Origin: Episyrphus balteatus | Taxonomy: Eukaryota > Arthropoda > Insecta > Diptera > Syrphidae | Length of the DNA: 64,000 nt | NCBI RefSeq assembly: GCF_945859705.1 | Contig: NC_079137.1 | Location: 71,756,277-71,820,276, forward strand | Reading direction: 5' to 3' | In this document: positions 46,820-58,974 of the stretch, in pieces | How the letters are laid out: each line of letters opens with the position of its first letter | Position numbering within the stretch: the first letter of the stretch is position 1 | The notes under the pieces: model-generated | Database searches by the model: none | Seen by the model: only the letters and a program-made list of their open reading frames with translations | What the model was told of the DNA's origin: nothing | Program-made: the position numbers and the translations under genes

Positions 46820-47810
46820 CCAGGATTGGGTCGAACGTACTTGCTCTTATGTTAAAATTTGCTTGGAATATTGAATCTTTTAAAAATATAAATTTTTTTT
46901 TAAGAAATTTAAAAACAAAAAAAAAATAATAGTAATTTTGTTTTAAATTCACAGAAACATTTTCTTAGATAGTTTTGAACTCAAAACGAAGTATCCAATT
47001 GAATTTCTTGTATAAAAAAACATTTTTTTGAAAATCGTTAGAAAAATCGTTTCTTTTTTATAAAAAAAAAAAATATTAAATGATTCATAAAAACAAAAAT
47101 AACGAAGAAAAAAAAAATAACAAAAATAATAAAAATTATTAAAATTATTTCTATTTTAAGTGGACCGATTGAATATAATTCAATTTATAAGTTCAAGTGA
47201 CCTCAACTCAAAAAAAGGGCGAAACGCTTTATAAATTTTTGGAGTTGAGGTCACTTGAACTTATAAATTAAATCATGAAAAAAAAGTTTCAATGATATCC
47301 ATAGATCCGTTTTCATAATCTTGATTTTTTGAAAAAAAAATTTTTTTTTATTTTTTAAAAAATCCAAAAACTTTTTTTTAAATTTTTTTTCTTAAGTCGT
47401 TTATGAGAAATTCAGAAAAAAAAACAGTCCTATGGCCAGTACCGTTCACATCGGTCTAAAAAATATTTTGTTTAGTTTTAAAAGTACAATCTAATCGCAG
47501 AACATCTATTTTATCAATATTGCCATTTTTGAGAAGAACACTCTTTTCAATTTTGGTCATATGAATGCAATGGCAAGTTCCTACATTTAATTTTGGTTCA
47601 AAAATAAAATTTAAATTTCCCCTCAAGGGAATCACCATAAAAGTCATAAGTACGATATTTGAAAGAAGTTGTTTCGGCTTCAGATTTTGGTTTAAGCTGC
47701 CTTTCGAGAAAGAGACAGACAGACAGAAAGACGGAAAGACAGAATTGCGAGACCCACTTTTTTAGTACCTATTCCGAATCATTCCGATTCCTTAACTAGC
47801 CCTATCCAAT
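46820..47810 (-). mobile_element. TCTG-bearing dispersed repeat, copy 2
   Basis: Inverted relative of 38695-39690. Its left end GGGTCGAACGTACTTGCTC matches GAGCAAGTACGTGCGACC in complement; CAGACAGACAGA and AGACCCACTTTTTTAG at 47718-47763 match the TCTG and AAAAAAGTGGGT parts. It is strongly diverged from copy 1 and carries the hairpin at 47182-47269. Confidence 0.62.
47182..47269. repeat. Perfect 28-bp-stem hairpin
   Basis: Arm 47182-47209 (starting AATTTATAAGTTCAAGTGAC) is exactly complementary to 47242-47269 with a 32-nt loop. The length suits a small-RNA-type hairpin or a tiny foldback insertion; neither is shown. Confidence 0.9.
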
Positions 47811-47839
47811 GCAGTAAATATGTGGAGCGCAATTAAAAA

Positions 47840-47975
47840 AAAATTGTGGCTGGGGTACCACAAGGCTGTGTTCTAGGTCCAGTGTTCTACATTTTTACTT
47901 TCATCAACAATTCATCGTAGCTAATTTTGCTGATGACAATGTTATAGTTTTTTCTGTAAGCATTCATTTTAAAAA
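47840..47975 (+). pseudogene. Non-LTR reverse transcriptase relic
   Basis: Reads VAGVPQGCVLGPVFYIFTF from 47846, which matches the conserved AGVPQGSVLGP block of non-LTR (jockey-type) reverse transcriptases. A stop and frame change follow at about 47918. The next frame then reads VANFADDNVIVFSV, the catalytic FADD block. The two blocks are closer together than in intact enzymes, so about ten or more residues have been deleted. No endonuclease, upstream domains or poly-A tail are visible. It lies directly beside the TCTG-bearing repeat. The class call is firm; the family is not determined. Confidence 0.8.
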
Positions 47976-49400
47976 TGTGTAAGTAAGTAAGTGAATTTAC
48001 TTATCATGCATAGCTATTATTTTTTTTTACTTAAATTCAAAGAATTAATACATAAAGCTTATATATATGACTTTTCTTGGCAAGTGTCTCATATCTCCTT
48101 TCGTTGAATCTTGAAATTTTATGTTCCTTGTTTCTATTTATAGAATACCCTACCAAGTATTCTTTCATTCACAACCACTTTGAAATATATCAGAAAAATA
48201 TTATATGAAAGTTGAAAATAGAAGTTGTTATGTTTATTCAAAGTATGTATAGGTACTCTTCCGTGTGTGACATTCTATTTGAAATTTTATTTCTATATCA
48301 AACAGATTTTGTGTATCAAAAATATCTTAAAAAAATAAAAATTGAGAAAAAGATGCTGTACACACACTTGTGTTGGTACATAAATAATGTGGGCTTATGG
48401 CAAAAATATAAATTGAATATTGAACCAAGAAATACAAACATATACCTACGCGTAGGATGAATGTGATGCTATTTTTTCAGACTCAATTTACCTATTCAAA
48501 CTTGTTCACGTAATGCTCTTTATTTAAGTATATTACTTACATCTTTTTTGCATTTTTAAAATTTGAAAGAACATTTTAAAATAGTGATCTCAAAGTTCCC
48601 ACATGCTCTTTTTGAATCATATCATTTAGCAATAGAGACAAAGCTTAATATTGAACTTAACATTCTTCTTGGCAAAATTTAACCATCAATAACCAATACA
48701 CATAACTTTCTTATTGATTAATTAGGTATGCATTGACAACAAAATTTATAATACACGAATATTCAATTATCGCAGCTCTATACTCATGTACTGGATGCCA
48801 TACCATCATCATCATCAACATCAACATCATCCATAACAATTAATTTATCGTCTAGGTTAGGTAGCTACATCTATTTATTTGTGTTCCATATTAATTAAGA
48901 GTCTAATGCAATTTTGGTTTATTATGTTCCATTATAAATTCCTTTAATTTAGGTCTTTGAAAACATTTGCGAAACTCTATATCTGCCATCGAATACCTGT
49001 ATTGATTATGTCTCCTCTGTCTGTAATGTAACTTAATAAGTCATAAATAAATAATGTTTAATTAGTCATAATTTAAAGTAGCTATGTTTTACTTTGTTTA
49101 ACCACAAAAAAAGTAATATTTCAATTTGGCTTGTAAAAAACAAAGTAGTAAAAATAAGTAGTTTCGAAAAATTAAAAGAAAAAGATGTTGAGGAATGTTA
49201 TCTTTTACTAGATTTACAGATGTGGAGAAGAAAAAATAATGCCAGATACAACTTTTCTTCATAATATAGTGAAATATACCATAAACTAGTAAAATCTACT
49301 AGAAATAAAGTTAAATCAACAAGAAGCAAAGTTATTCTTGCGTTATTTTCTCTATTTGCAGATTAAACTACCTTTTTACATACATTTATTTGGAAACTGA
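47976..49400. other. AT-rich sequence, one short trinucleotide repeat
   Basis: No convincing frame; the open frame at 48212-48460 has no recognisable domain. An ATC-type repeat lies at 48803-48831. Confidence 0.5.
48803..48831. repeat. CAT/CAA trinucleotide microsatellite
   Basis: CATCATCATCATCAACATC-type imperfect run of about nine triplets. Confidence 0.85.
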
Positions 49401-49402
49401 CA

Positions 49403-50813
49403 CGCGTCACTTTTTGAAAACTGTCGTGCATCATTTTTTTTTTTTTGACGTGATAACGTCTTATAAATCGATGAACCATGGCAGCCACCACAAAAAAATT
49501 GACGCCATTTTCTAACGTTACACTGTCGCTCTTTCGCAGTGCGGCAAAAAATTTCAATTAAAAATTAAAAATAAACTATTAGAGATACAAAAATCTTCTA
49601 TAGCTTATTTGAAAGATAATAACTTAAAGCTTAACCCAAATGAAGGATTTTTAAAAATTCCGTCATTTAAAACGGAAAGATGAAATTTGGGCTAAAATCT
49701 AAACGCGAAGTTGTAACTGCATTTAAGAAATAATTCTTAAAAATGTTTGAACGTTGTACACGTGTTGCGGCTATGACAAAATGATGATTTTGGGTAAAGG
49801 AAATTTTTTTTGACAATTCTAAAGATGCCATGTGAAAGATGAGGGAAAAAAAATTATGCGTCTGATAAATATTTTTTTCCAACAATCTGCGTTTCGAAAT
49901 ATGAATTTTTGAAAAAACACCTTGTTTTTTAGGGGTATTTTTGGGTAGTTTTTAATTTTTAGCGTTCAAAAAATCTCAAACTTATAGGACATGTAGGTTT
50001 TGGCCTTATGCATACATGTGCAACTTGGAATCGTTTAGTGAGTTTTGACTGAATAACGGAAGAAACAAGTTTTTAAAAAAACACGTTTTTTGACCGTTTT
50101 TTAACCGATTTTCATCGTTTTTTATTTTTATCTTTTTTTATTTAATAGATACAGGAATAAAGTTTTTGGAGTAGTAATAGACCATGACCACGACTATATG
50201 TGTCGAAGTTTCAATCATTTTCGTAAACACAATTTTGTGATAACCGTAAAATAAAATTTTAGAATTCAACAGGTTATAACTTTTGACCAAGAGCAGATAG
50301 AAATTATTATTAAACTTTTATGAGCATTCTGATACAATTACCTTTCATTTGGTATATCACACATAACGGTAGACTAACTACAAGCTACACAATGTTAAAT
50401 CAAGAAACTTGCGAAAAACCTCAAAACAAGATAAAAATTCATATTTTGTTTGGTTTTTTTGATGAAAATTATTGTTTTCAATAAATTATTTTTATACTTT
50501 TTGCGCATTGTAAGAATTTAAAAATAGTTTTATTCTAAAGGAGTATATTTGGCTTTTAAATTGCATAATTTTTTTGTAAGCTTTAAAAAATAAAATGAGA
50601 AAATAAAAATGGTATGTTTTTCGAGCTTTTTCTTGTAAATTATGATTGTTTGAAATAAGTAAAAGCTTCAATTGACTCATTTTAAACAAAAGCACACAAC
50701 CTGTTTTCTGACGACGTTATCACGTAAAATTATCGTCCGTAAACCGGCTTTACAGACAACCCCCTTTTTTTTTTTTGATTTTTTGTGTGACGCGAATCAC
50801 TTTTTGAAAACTG
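49403..50813. mobile_element. Candidate element bounded by GACGTTATCACG motifs
   Basis: ACGTGATAACGTC (49448-49460) and its complement GACGTTATCACGT (50713-50725) form a perfect 13-bp inverted pair. Outside each, in the same orientation, lies CGCGTCACTTTTTGAAAACTG (49403) or CGCGAATCACTTTTTGAAAACTG (50791), a direct repeat. The interior is AT-rich with no transposase. Class and exact termini are unknown. Confidence 0.5.
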
Positions 50814-50839
50814 AAGCGCGTCACTTTTAAAAACTGCAG

Positions 50840-51987
50840 CGCTAAGGCCAAGTTAATATAAATTATTAAACTCGACGAAGTTATTGATTTTGTCTTTAAA
50901 AAACTCTTAAAATTAAGTGCTTTTCATTTCACATCTGATTTTTTTTTTTTTTTTCTTTGTAATTTCTTTATGAGAAAATCTCATTTTCCTGGAACAACGA
51001 CGACAACACCCATCTAACAGAATATATAGGTACTCACATAATTATTCATTCAGCCTACTATACCTTACATATACAAAGTCTTGCGTTGAGATTTATGGCT
51101 ATCTTAATTGCTTCCTAAAGAGGAAGTCAATTGAACTCCTTCCTTTGTGTATAAATTTTCATTAACATTCTACTTCCCACAACGAACGGGCGGCAGTTAG
51201 CTGGATGATTGCTTCACATGTTCACACGTAAATCTATGTATGTACTTTCAGGTAGGTTACAATATGTATATGATGGCTAGGGTTATTTTTCCATATGAAA
51301 AAATTCCAAACTTAGCATATGAGAGAAAGCAGAGCATATTATAGAGAAGAAGAACGCAGAGCTTCATTATAGAACTTTTAAGGTATTGCAAAATAGAGTA
51401 TAGAAGGTAATATAACACTTTTGTAGAAAATTTATAACCATCATTATTTGCTTGGCAGCCTTCTTCACCTGCAGCAAAAATTATTGGTTATAATTAATTT
51501 AAATAAAAACAAAAAAGAATATTTTTAATATAGCCATGTTTTTTTTTTTTTAGATACTAATTTCTTTTTCACAATATATTACAAGGAATTTGTTTCAATA
51601 AGGATCAATACGAACTAATTGAATTCAAAGTAGAGTAGTTTCTTGAATTATTTTAACGATGACGTAGGGAAAAAGAAAAAAAAATGGGTAATACTTTCTG
51701 TTTAGCTGTACTCATTAAAAGTCACAGCCGTTAATAGCGGTTCAAAGATATTTTTTTTTTTTTTAATTTGATACCTACTATAACCATTTCTCATGACCCC
51801 AAAACCGTTTAAACATGTGTATCAACAAAGATTTCTATTTTTTTTTTTTTTCTTTGGAATAAATATGTTAAAAATATTTATTTAGGTAATTCCTTTGGTT
51901 TTTTTTTACCTCTGTTGTTAGAGTTAATTTAAAAAAAATGTTATTTTAAATTCATTCGTGTTTTTGAATTCACTTAGAAGTTCAGTT
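50840..51987. other. AT-rich spacer, nothing identified
   Basis: T-tract rich with no repeat boundary or coding signal that I can support. Confidence 0.5.
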
Positions 51988-52736
51988 CAAAACCGAGTTT
52001 TTGGTTTTTTATTTTTATCTTTTTCAAAAAGATGTTTTTTTCTACGAAGTTTGGTGAAAACCTACCTCATTATGTCTCAAATACATAGTAATTTATTTGA
52101 TTTAAAATATTAATTTTTTAACCTTATTTTGACTTAATATCAAAAAAACACCCTAATTTTCAATCGAAAATTCACGTGTCAAAATATCAGTTTTTTTTTT
52201 CAAAAAATCGGTGGGTTATTTGTTCGTAAAAATCTCTACTTTCTGTTTGTGTAAACATAAATTTACATTAGTATACCATAGTACATATTCTCGGAAAATG
52301 CAAAAAATGAAAAAAGCTTAAATTCGAAATAATTTTTTTATCATTATTAACAATTTTGGCCTGTTTATTAAAATTTACACTTTAACTACTCAAAAAGCAA
52401 TAGATTTATCAATGTAACATAAAATCTAATGGTTTTGTTTTTCATATAAATTTTGAGGTTATGTGAAAAAATTGTTAAAACGTGAGTTGTAATCTTTTTA
52501 TTACCTACAATTTTGCCATACAACTTTTTTCCATAGAACTTGTAGTTTTGCCGGAAATCGAGATATATCATTTTTTACCATTAAATTCTCAACCCACCCA
52601 CTTCCCGAACTCGGCTTGCCCGTAATTTATTTTTCCTTTAATTTTTATCATATTCACCTCCTTTTCCAATGGGTTTCATCCCACAATGATTTTTTTTTTA
52701 CTTTTTAATATTTTTGAAGGCTTCGGCACTGGTCTA
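51988..52736. mobile_element. Collapsed copy of the 44630 foldback element
   Basis: Begins at ACCGAGTTTTTGGTTTTTTA, matching from about 44927, runs to the centre, then jumps to the outer part of the right arm (from ATAAATTTTGAGG) and ends CGGCACTGGTCTA. It thus lacks the outer left arm and the inner right arm. Confidence 0.72.
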
Positions 52737-53110
52737 AAAGTCAACTTAGTTTTAGAAACTTGATTTTGTTTCATCGTAGCGGCGAGACGGACAAACAGAT
52801 TTACTGACGTGCAGCTAAACATACCTACCAACATATTTGTGCATTCTCTTTCTACGTAATGAAATGGAGTTCCACCTAACCATTGCCGCAGCACTGCCAC
52901 ACGGCTTTTTGAAAGCCGCACCACCGTGCCACGCCACAGCCACACCGTGATCAAATTTTTCTGTTCCGCTGCATCACGCCAGCACTATGTTCAAAAATAA
53001 TTACTATTCCACCTCACCATCGCCGCACGACATCCGCACCATAATCAAAGATTTCTATTCCGCTGCACAACACCTCCGCACCACAGCGCCGCGCCGCACC
53101 ACAGTCATTA
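52737..53110. repeat. GC-richer region with degenerate short repeats
   Basis: Base composition rises locally. CACCAT/GCCGCAC words and TTCTGTTCCGCTGCATCACG versus TTCTATTCCGCTGCACAACA (about 52959 and 53052, spacing about 93 bp) show a decayed tandem repeat. Open frames on both strands are likely a by-product. Confidence 0.5.
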
Positions 53111-53182
53111 ACAATACAAATTTTTTAATCGTCTTCAAAGTTATTGTTACACTAACAACAAATCGCCAGTCCATACAAACAT

Positions 53183-53275
53183 GAGTAGGTGTTCGAGTGG
53201 TTATTAATTAAGGCATTGGATTGCTAATTCAAAGTACTTTGCTATCAGAAGAGAATAAGATTCGCCTGTGATTCA
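53183..53275 (+). pseudogene. Degenerate tRNA-Ser(GCT)-like sequence
   Basis: GTTCGAGTGGTT and AAGGCATTGGA match the A-box side of a serine tRNA. The anticodon arm is nearly ideal: stem TTGGA/TTCAA around loop TTGCTAA, anticodon GCT at 53223-53225. A serine-type variable region follows (AGTACTTTGC). Faults: about 7 extra bases (TTATTAA) in the D loop, and a T arm (AAGATTCGCCTGTGATTC) that keeps TTCG but pairs poorly. It is therefore a tRNA pseudogene or the head of a tRNA-derived SINE; a functional tRNA is unlikely. Confidence 0.6.
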
Positions 53276-54659
53276 AGTAAAAATTCAATTTAAAAAACCC
53301 AAAAACTTGCGTCTTAGAAAACTTAGCGCTTTGCACCTGCGAATCGCAAAGCTAAGTAAAAGGATTTCTTTTTCAGAGGGTGAATTTGATTTGCAAAATG
53401 GTGTAATTTGCCTTTTCGATCCATACTTCTAGACATCCAAATTGTAGTTTATTTTAAGAATATTGAAATAGTGCGCATCAACTTTTAATTGGGTCACAGT
53501 TCAAAATATACGTTGCCGACTTTCATTCTCTATAACTGAGTTTCTTTAAATCAATGCACATTTCGGTTTTTTTTTACAAAAGAATTGAATTCTTTGCAAA
53601 AAAAAACTTTTATTAAGTATCGAAATTAAAACAAAAGCAATTACTGCAACTCTTTTTCTATATACATTCGCTACACCCAAAACTTTTCTGACAAAATAAT
53701 AATAATAATTGAAAGACTTTCAATAATAATTGAGTGATTTGTCCATTTTCTCCATTTAATGGCTCTCACTTTGAACCTTTGAGTATTTTCTTTTTTTTTT
53801 TGTCAAGATTTCAAACAAAAGATTTCAATTGCAATTAAACTGGGTCAAAACCTTATTGTTTTAATAACCATTCCGTATAATCTGTAAGTTTCACCCACTT
53901 CAGACCCAAGCTACATCGCCACAATTAACAAGAACTTTTAAGTTTTTCAATTATTTTTTTTTTTTATTATTTGTGTCGACTTTTTGTTCAATTCAATTCA
54001 TTTGTGAGCGAAGTCCTGTATGGATGATTCAGAAATCTCTTAGCATGGTTTTGCACTTTTCCATTCTGAGTACTTTCTCAGATGTTGCATTTACGTAAAG
54101 AGACTTTATAATGAATACCAAGATGGATTATTACAACAATGCACACTTTTTTTCAATTTGTTAAAAAATATAATAAATATGTTCACTTGGACTTTATTAT
54201 TGAGTATTTACGTACTCATAATTTGTGAGTTCTGATGACTCTTAACAGTCTTTTGCAATATTGGTTCAATTTTAATTACAAATATAAGCCTCCACCAGAC
54301 ACACACATTTTTTATACAACTTGACTGTTAATTGAAATTTTGCTATTATAATTAATTTAATTAAATATTTATCAAAATACAAACAAATAAAAATATTATA
54401 ATATAAAAAATAATGTACAAATTAATTAGTTCGAATAAATTTTTTTGTATTGGGACAAAAAAATATATCCGAGGTTTATAAATATTTTTTTTTTTTTGTG
54501 TTAAACAATTGAAAGAGGTTGAGAGTTCTTTATTTTGCATATAAATTGGATTTTTAATTGAATTTATTTGTAAAAAAAAATATGTAAAGTTACAGTGACT
54601 TTGTAAGTTAATCATTCTTCAGCCATGTTAACTCTCAGAAAAACACAAAAGGCCTAAAA
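53276..54659. other. AT-rich sequence without identified gene
   Basis: A small inverted repeat (AACTTAGCGCTTTGC...GCAAAGCTAAGT, 53320-53357) follows the tRNA-like sequence. Otherwise nothing that I can support. Confidence 0.5.
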
Positions 54660-55286
54660 TAATAAAATCCACGACTTGGTCGCACGTACTTGATCTATTG
54701 CTTAAATTATGAAAACAAAAAAATTAAAGAAAATTATAATTTAATTTAATAAAGGCATTTCACCAAAAATGTAAAAAAAAATAATAAAATCTGTTTTTTA
54801 AATTAATGAAAAACCGTTTTCAATTATTTTGATCGCAAAAAAAGTATGTCATATGACTTCTTGTAAGAAAAGGAATTTTTAGAAAGAAAATATTTTAAAA
54901 TCGTTAGAACTTAATAAAAAAAAAAAAATTGGTTCCTATACCATTTTGAAGAAATAATTAATAAACACTTAAAAATGAAATTTCAAAATATTTTAATGGC
55001 CCGTTTTCAAAAAAAAAAAAAAATTGATAAATTTTTTAAAAGCCCAAAATGTGTTTTTTTGAAAATTACGGTTACTTAAACGCTTTTGTATAAAAATTTG
55101 CAATGAAGTCGGGTTAGTTGTGTAGGAGATATTCAGAAAACCAAAAAATGTTGAAAGGCCTGAAGTTTGATAAATTAAAAATTAACAATTAAAACACCTT
55201 AATAACTTCACTTGAGTCGGTACACATTCATTTAAAATTTACATTAAACAATATTAAAAACAATTAAAAACAAACGCGACACGTAG

Positions 55287-55870
55287 GGGAGAAGGGGGTA
55301 CATTTGGCACTTAGTTTTTAAAGGTCTGTATTTTCGAAAACTGTTAATGTTTTCCAATGTTTTGTTTTGTATTTGATTTATTGACTATTCAAGATTATAC
55401 TAACAGTAATTTTTTTTTGTTTTACAACATTACAACATTTAAAAAAATTATGTTTTCTAAAAAAAGTCATTTTTTCAAAAGTGCCCCGATTCCGGGGCAC
55501 TTTTGACTTTAAAAGTGGTACATTTGACAATGGTGGATTAAACCCCACATCGTGTGCATTACATTTTTAAAACTATCAGCGGATCTTACTCGTCTATTAT
55601 TTAATTAGAAAAAAAATAAGTTTTTGGTTTTAAACAATCTAGGTACTAAACAATTAAACGAAAAAAATAAATCAAAAAATTTATTTTCTAAAAAGAAGAA
55701 GAAAAAACAAAAAACCATAAAATATTTCAAAAAATCTCTCCATTTAAATCTTAATCAAAATTTATCGATGTCGATTTACTTTTAAATAATTTATTAAATA
55801 AAAAATTCCCCAAAATCAACGTAAAAATGTGCCCAAATTGCAAAAGTCAAAGATGCCCCGAAGGAGCTTC
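55287..55870. mobile_element. Possible insertion related to the 16975 element
   Basis: GGGGAGAAGGGGGTACATTTGGC at its left edge resembles the terminus of the 16975-17791 element (GGGTAGAAGGGGGAGCATTTGCC). GTGGTACATTTGACA, GTGCCCCGATTCCGGGGCAC and AGATGCCCCGAAGG follow. A matching right end was not found, so the right limit is arbitrary. Confidence 0.42.
55475..55506. repeat. Hairpin with 14-bp perfect stem
   Basis: TCAAAAGTGCCCCG pairs with CGGGGCACTTTTGA across the loop ATTC. A T-rich stretch lies just upstream. No transcript context is known, so I do not call it a terminator. Confidence 0.88.
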
Positions 55871-56777
55871 ATAACTGATTTTCTTTTTTTTCAATAACTA
55901 ATACTATTTTTTTTACAAAGCTGGTTTTAATTTACTTAACTTTAAGCTTAGTGCTATCAAAATATTGATTCAGCATTGAAAAAACTTTTAATTACGTTCA
56001 AAAATCGCTTACAAAATCGTGGTCAAAAATAAGATCAGAAATACAGAAAACACGAAAACAAGTGGTACTCCGCGAAAAGTTAATGAAAGACTGCGAAATT
56101 TCGCAAAATTTCTTTAAATCAAACTAAGCTTCTTTCTTCATCCAAACTATTGTTAATTAAGGGCACGTTCAAAAAGTTTTAAAATAAAAGTGGTATGTCA
56201 TTTTGAAGAAACTACTACTCAACATCTAAAACCAAAATTTCAAAAAAATTCAATGTGCCATTTTCGAACATTTGATTTTTCAAAAAAAAAAAAAAAAAAA
56301 AAAAAGGTTTTTAAAAAATTTAAAATTATAAAAAAATTTCGTTGAAATACAATTAGCAGTTTGGCAAAAAATTAGATTTAAAAAAAAAAAAACGGTTCTA
56401 TTTAAACAAAAAAAAAGTCTTCATCAAAACTAACATTTGAATTTTTTTTTAACAAAATCTTAGGAGCCGTTTTCGAGAAAATTATTAAGATTTTCCGAAA
56501 TGAGTATATGACAGGTACCGATATTTTTGGTCCAAAAAAATTATTCCAAAAACCCCTATGGAGATTTTCCAAAAAATTCTACATACCAAGTTTGATGTCG
56601 ATCGGTCTATCCGTTTAGGCCGTAGCTCCTTATACAGACAGACTGACAGACTTCTGGGACCCACTTTTTTGGCATTCTCCATTATCGCAATGTCATGTAA
56701 AATTGTTATATCGAGTTCGGTTTTTTTTACGAATCCTAAACTTGCCCTATAGTACCTTTATCGCAAGTAAAAAGGAT

Positions 56778-58974
56778 ACAACCAGAAATGGAAAAAAAAT
56801 ATGGATCTAAAATAAATACAAAATAAGAAATTGCGTTATAATAAATTCTCAAACTGAACAATCATATAGAAAATCTCAAATATAAAATTACCAAAAAACC
56901 AAACCAAAACTCATTTAGCGCCATGCCATCATTATGCATTCAACTTTATTGAATACTATCTCCCTGAATCTAGCATCTATAGAAATAATTCCAAAATGAC
57001 CAAAAACCCACAAACCCGCGTATTCAACATACACACAAATGTATTATGTGTCTGCATTTCAGGTATATTAATGTAAAATTTTGGATCAAATAATGTCATC
57101 CGCCATTTCAATTTTGGTTAGCTCTTCATCAATAAGAGTAGACCCGGAACCAAAATTTGGGGATAGAACCAGGACAATTAATGCTGCCCAATCAGCCAAC
57201 TAGTATAGGTAATATGGCTAGCCAAAAAGTGAGCGCACCCACACAACCTATACCATTACCAATCTATATAAAGTAGATTGTATGTGTTTTCGTGCAATTT
57301 GCAATCTTCATGCCATTATAGAGGTTTCACACAAATTCGTTTGTGATTTGCATAGATTTGCCATTTATTAAACACACCACTACCACCGCCGCCGCCGACT
57401 GACTGGCTAATAATGGTTTCGAATTAATTGCAAAACGTGATTAAAATTCTCAATTAAAATGTGCATTATATAATTATAATATATTTTTTGGGCAACTATC
57501 TCTCGCTGTTACAATGTCAAAACAAACGAATTCATAATATATTTTTGAGGATAGGTATCTATTAATTACCTAAGTTGCGTTTTGAAAGGTTTGTTTGTTT
57601 TAAGTTCTTCAGACATTTTGATTTTGGATGTTAATTTATTTATTTAATTTCAAATGTCATACAATTTATTACTTATATGAAGTTTATGGTTTTTTGGTAA
57701 AATAATTATTTATCAAAAACTAATTAGCTTGTTCAGCGGTAAATGATAAATTAAATATTTGATAAAAATGAAGATCCATTGGTTTTGTTAGGTATTAGAT
57801 TAAACGATAGTTAATGTAAATTACGCTGTATTGGTTAAATTGAATATTTTGAAATGGAACGGCAATATCAATTAGTTTTTTGTTTTTGTGTTAGGTATTA
57901 TAAGCTCAGTCAACGAAAAAAAAAATCATAAAAAAGCATTTTTTGCAGGACAATTTTTTTTCGTGGAATATACGATATAAACCACAATTTGTAGGGATGA
58001 TTGGTGGATAATAAGATCTGCCACACAGTGGCGCTTATTATGATTTTTGAAGTCAAAAATCATTTTCACTGCCTTTTCCTGAAGAAAAGTCATGCAATTT
58101 CGTACCTACACTAGAGGATATTATTTCTGTATTCAAATTGGTGGCTTCAAAAGGGCAGCCATTACTGGCATTTAAATAGCTTAGTTTATATCAAGCCAGT
58201 ATTCGAAATTGTTTTTTGATAGGTACAACAAACATATTTATATAGAAAAAAATCTAAAATTTCGAATTAAAAGAAGATACCATCTGTAGGATATGTACCA
58301 AATCTTTAAAACACATTTCATGAGCTGTAATTATAGTAATTCCCCAAATATTTTATAAAAGAAACAATTTTGACAATTTTTATAACAAATTTCATAAAAA
58401 AAATGTACTTTATTGGCGTAACAACAATGTTTTCAAGGAAAGACTAGCAAATTATGAAAATAATAAAAAGTACCTAGACAACAATGCTCAACAAAAGTGA
58501 ATATTAAATCTTTCGTTAAACTAAAATAGGTATACTTTTTCAATACAAAAAGATAAAAAAATTTCTTATCAAAGTTCAATCTGGCACGATATTTGCATAT
58601 TTGTAGGAGCTACTATATATTTTTAGGACCTATTATAAGGCTAATTCTTGGAGTATTTGCAATTACCAACAACTTTTGACTATTATTTTCTATGAAATTT
58701 CTGAAAAATATTAACTATTTTCACGTTTTATTGTTGCCAACTCTGTTTTACAAAAATTAAAAAAAAAATAATAAAGTAATAAAGTAATACAAAAACTACA
58801 ATGCTCAACAAAACTAAATATTGAATCTATAAATATATTTTTTAATAATTCTTATAATCTTAATTAAAATTCGAAGTCATAAAAAATCTATGACGTCACG
58901 CTATTGAGATATAAAAACTTAAAAATGAGTTCTTATCTTTGAATAGATTTATATTAAAATCTATTTGAAAAGCA
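56778..58974. other. Low-repeat AT-rich sequence, no gene seen
   Basis: Has fewer obvious repeats than most of the window, for example around 57160-57420, and could be intergenic or intronic. No coding stretch or RNA gene recognised. Confidence 0.5.

Larger units (their letters stand above)
54660..56777 (-). mobile_element. TCTG-bearing dispersed repeat, copy 3, enlarged
   Basis: Inverted relative of 38695-39690. The left end CGACTTGGTCGCACGTACTTG matches the family's GCAAGTACGTGCGACC end. The right end has CAGACAGACTGACAGAC, CCCACTTTTTTGGCATTCTCC and CCTAAACTTGCCCTATAGTACC, closely complementary to copy 1. It is about 1.1 kb longer than copy 1; the extra sequence includes the unrelated stretch at 55287-55870. 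Confidence 0.7.

Noticed and set aside
54361..54615. 84-codon minus-strand frame
   Set aside because: Low-complexity I/F/N/K translation of AT-rich DNA with no recognisable feature.
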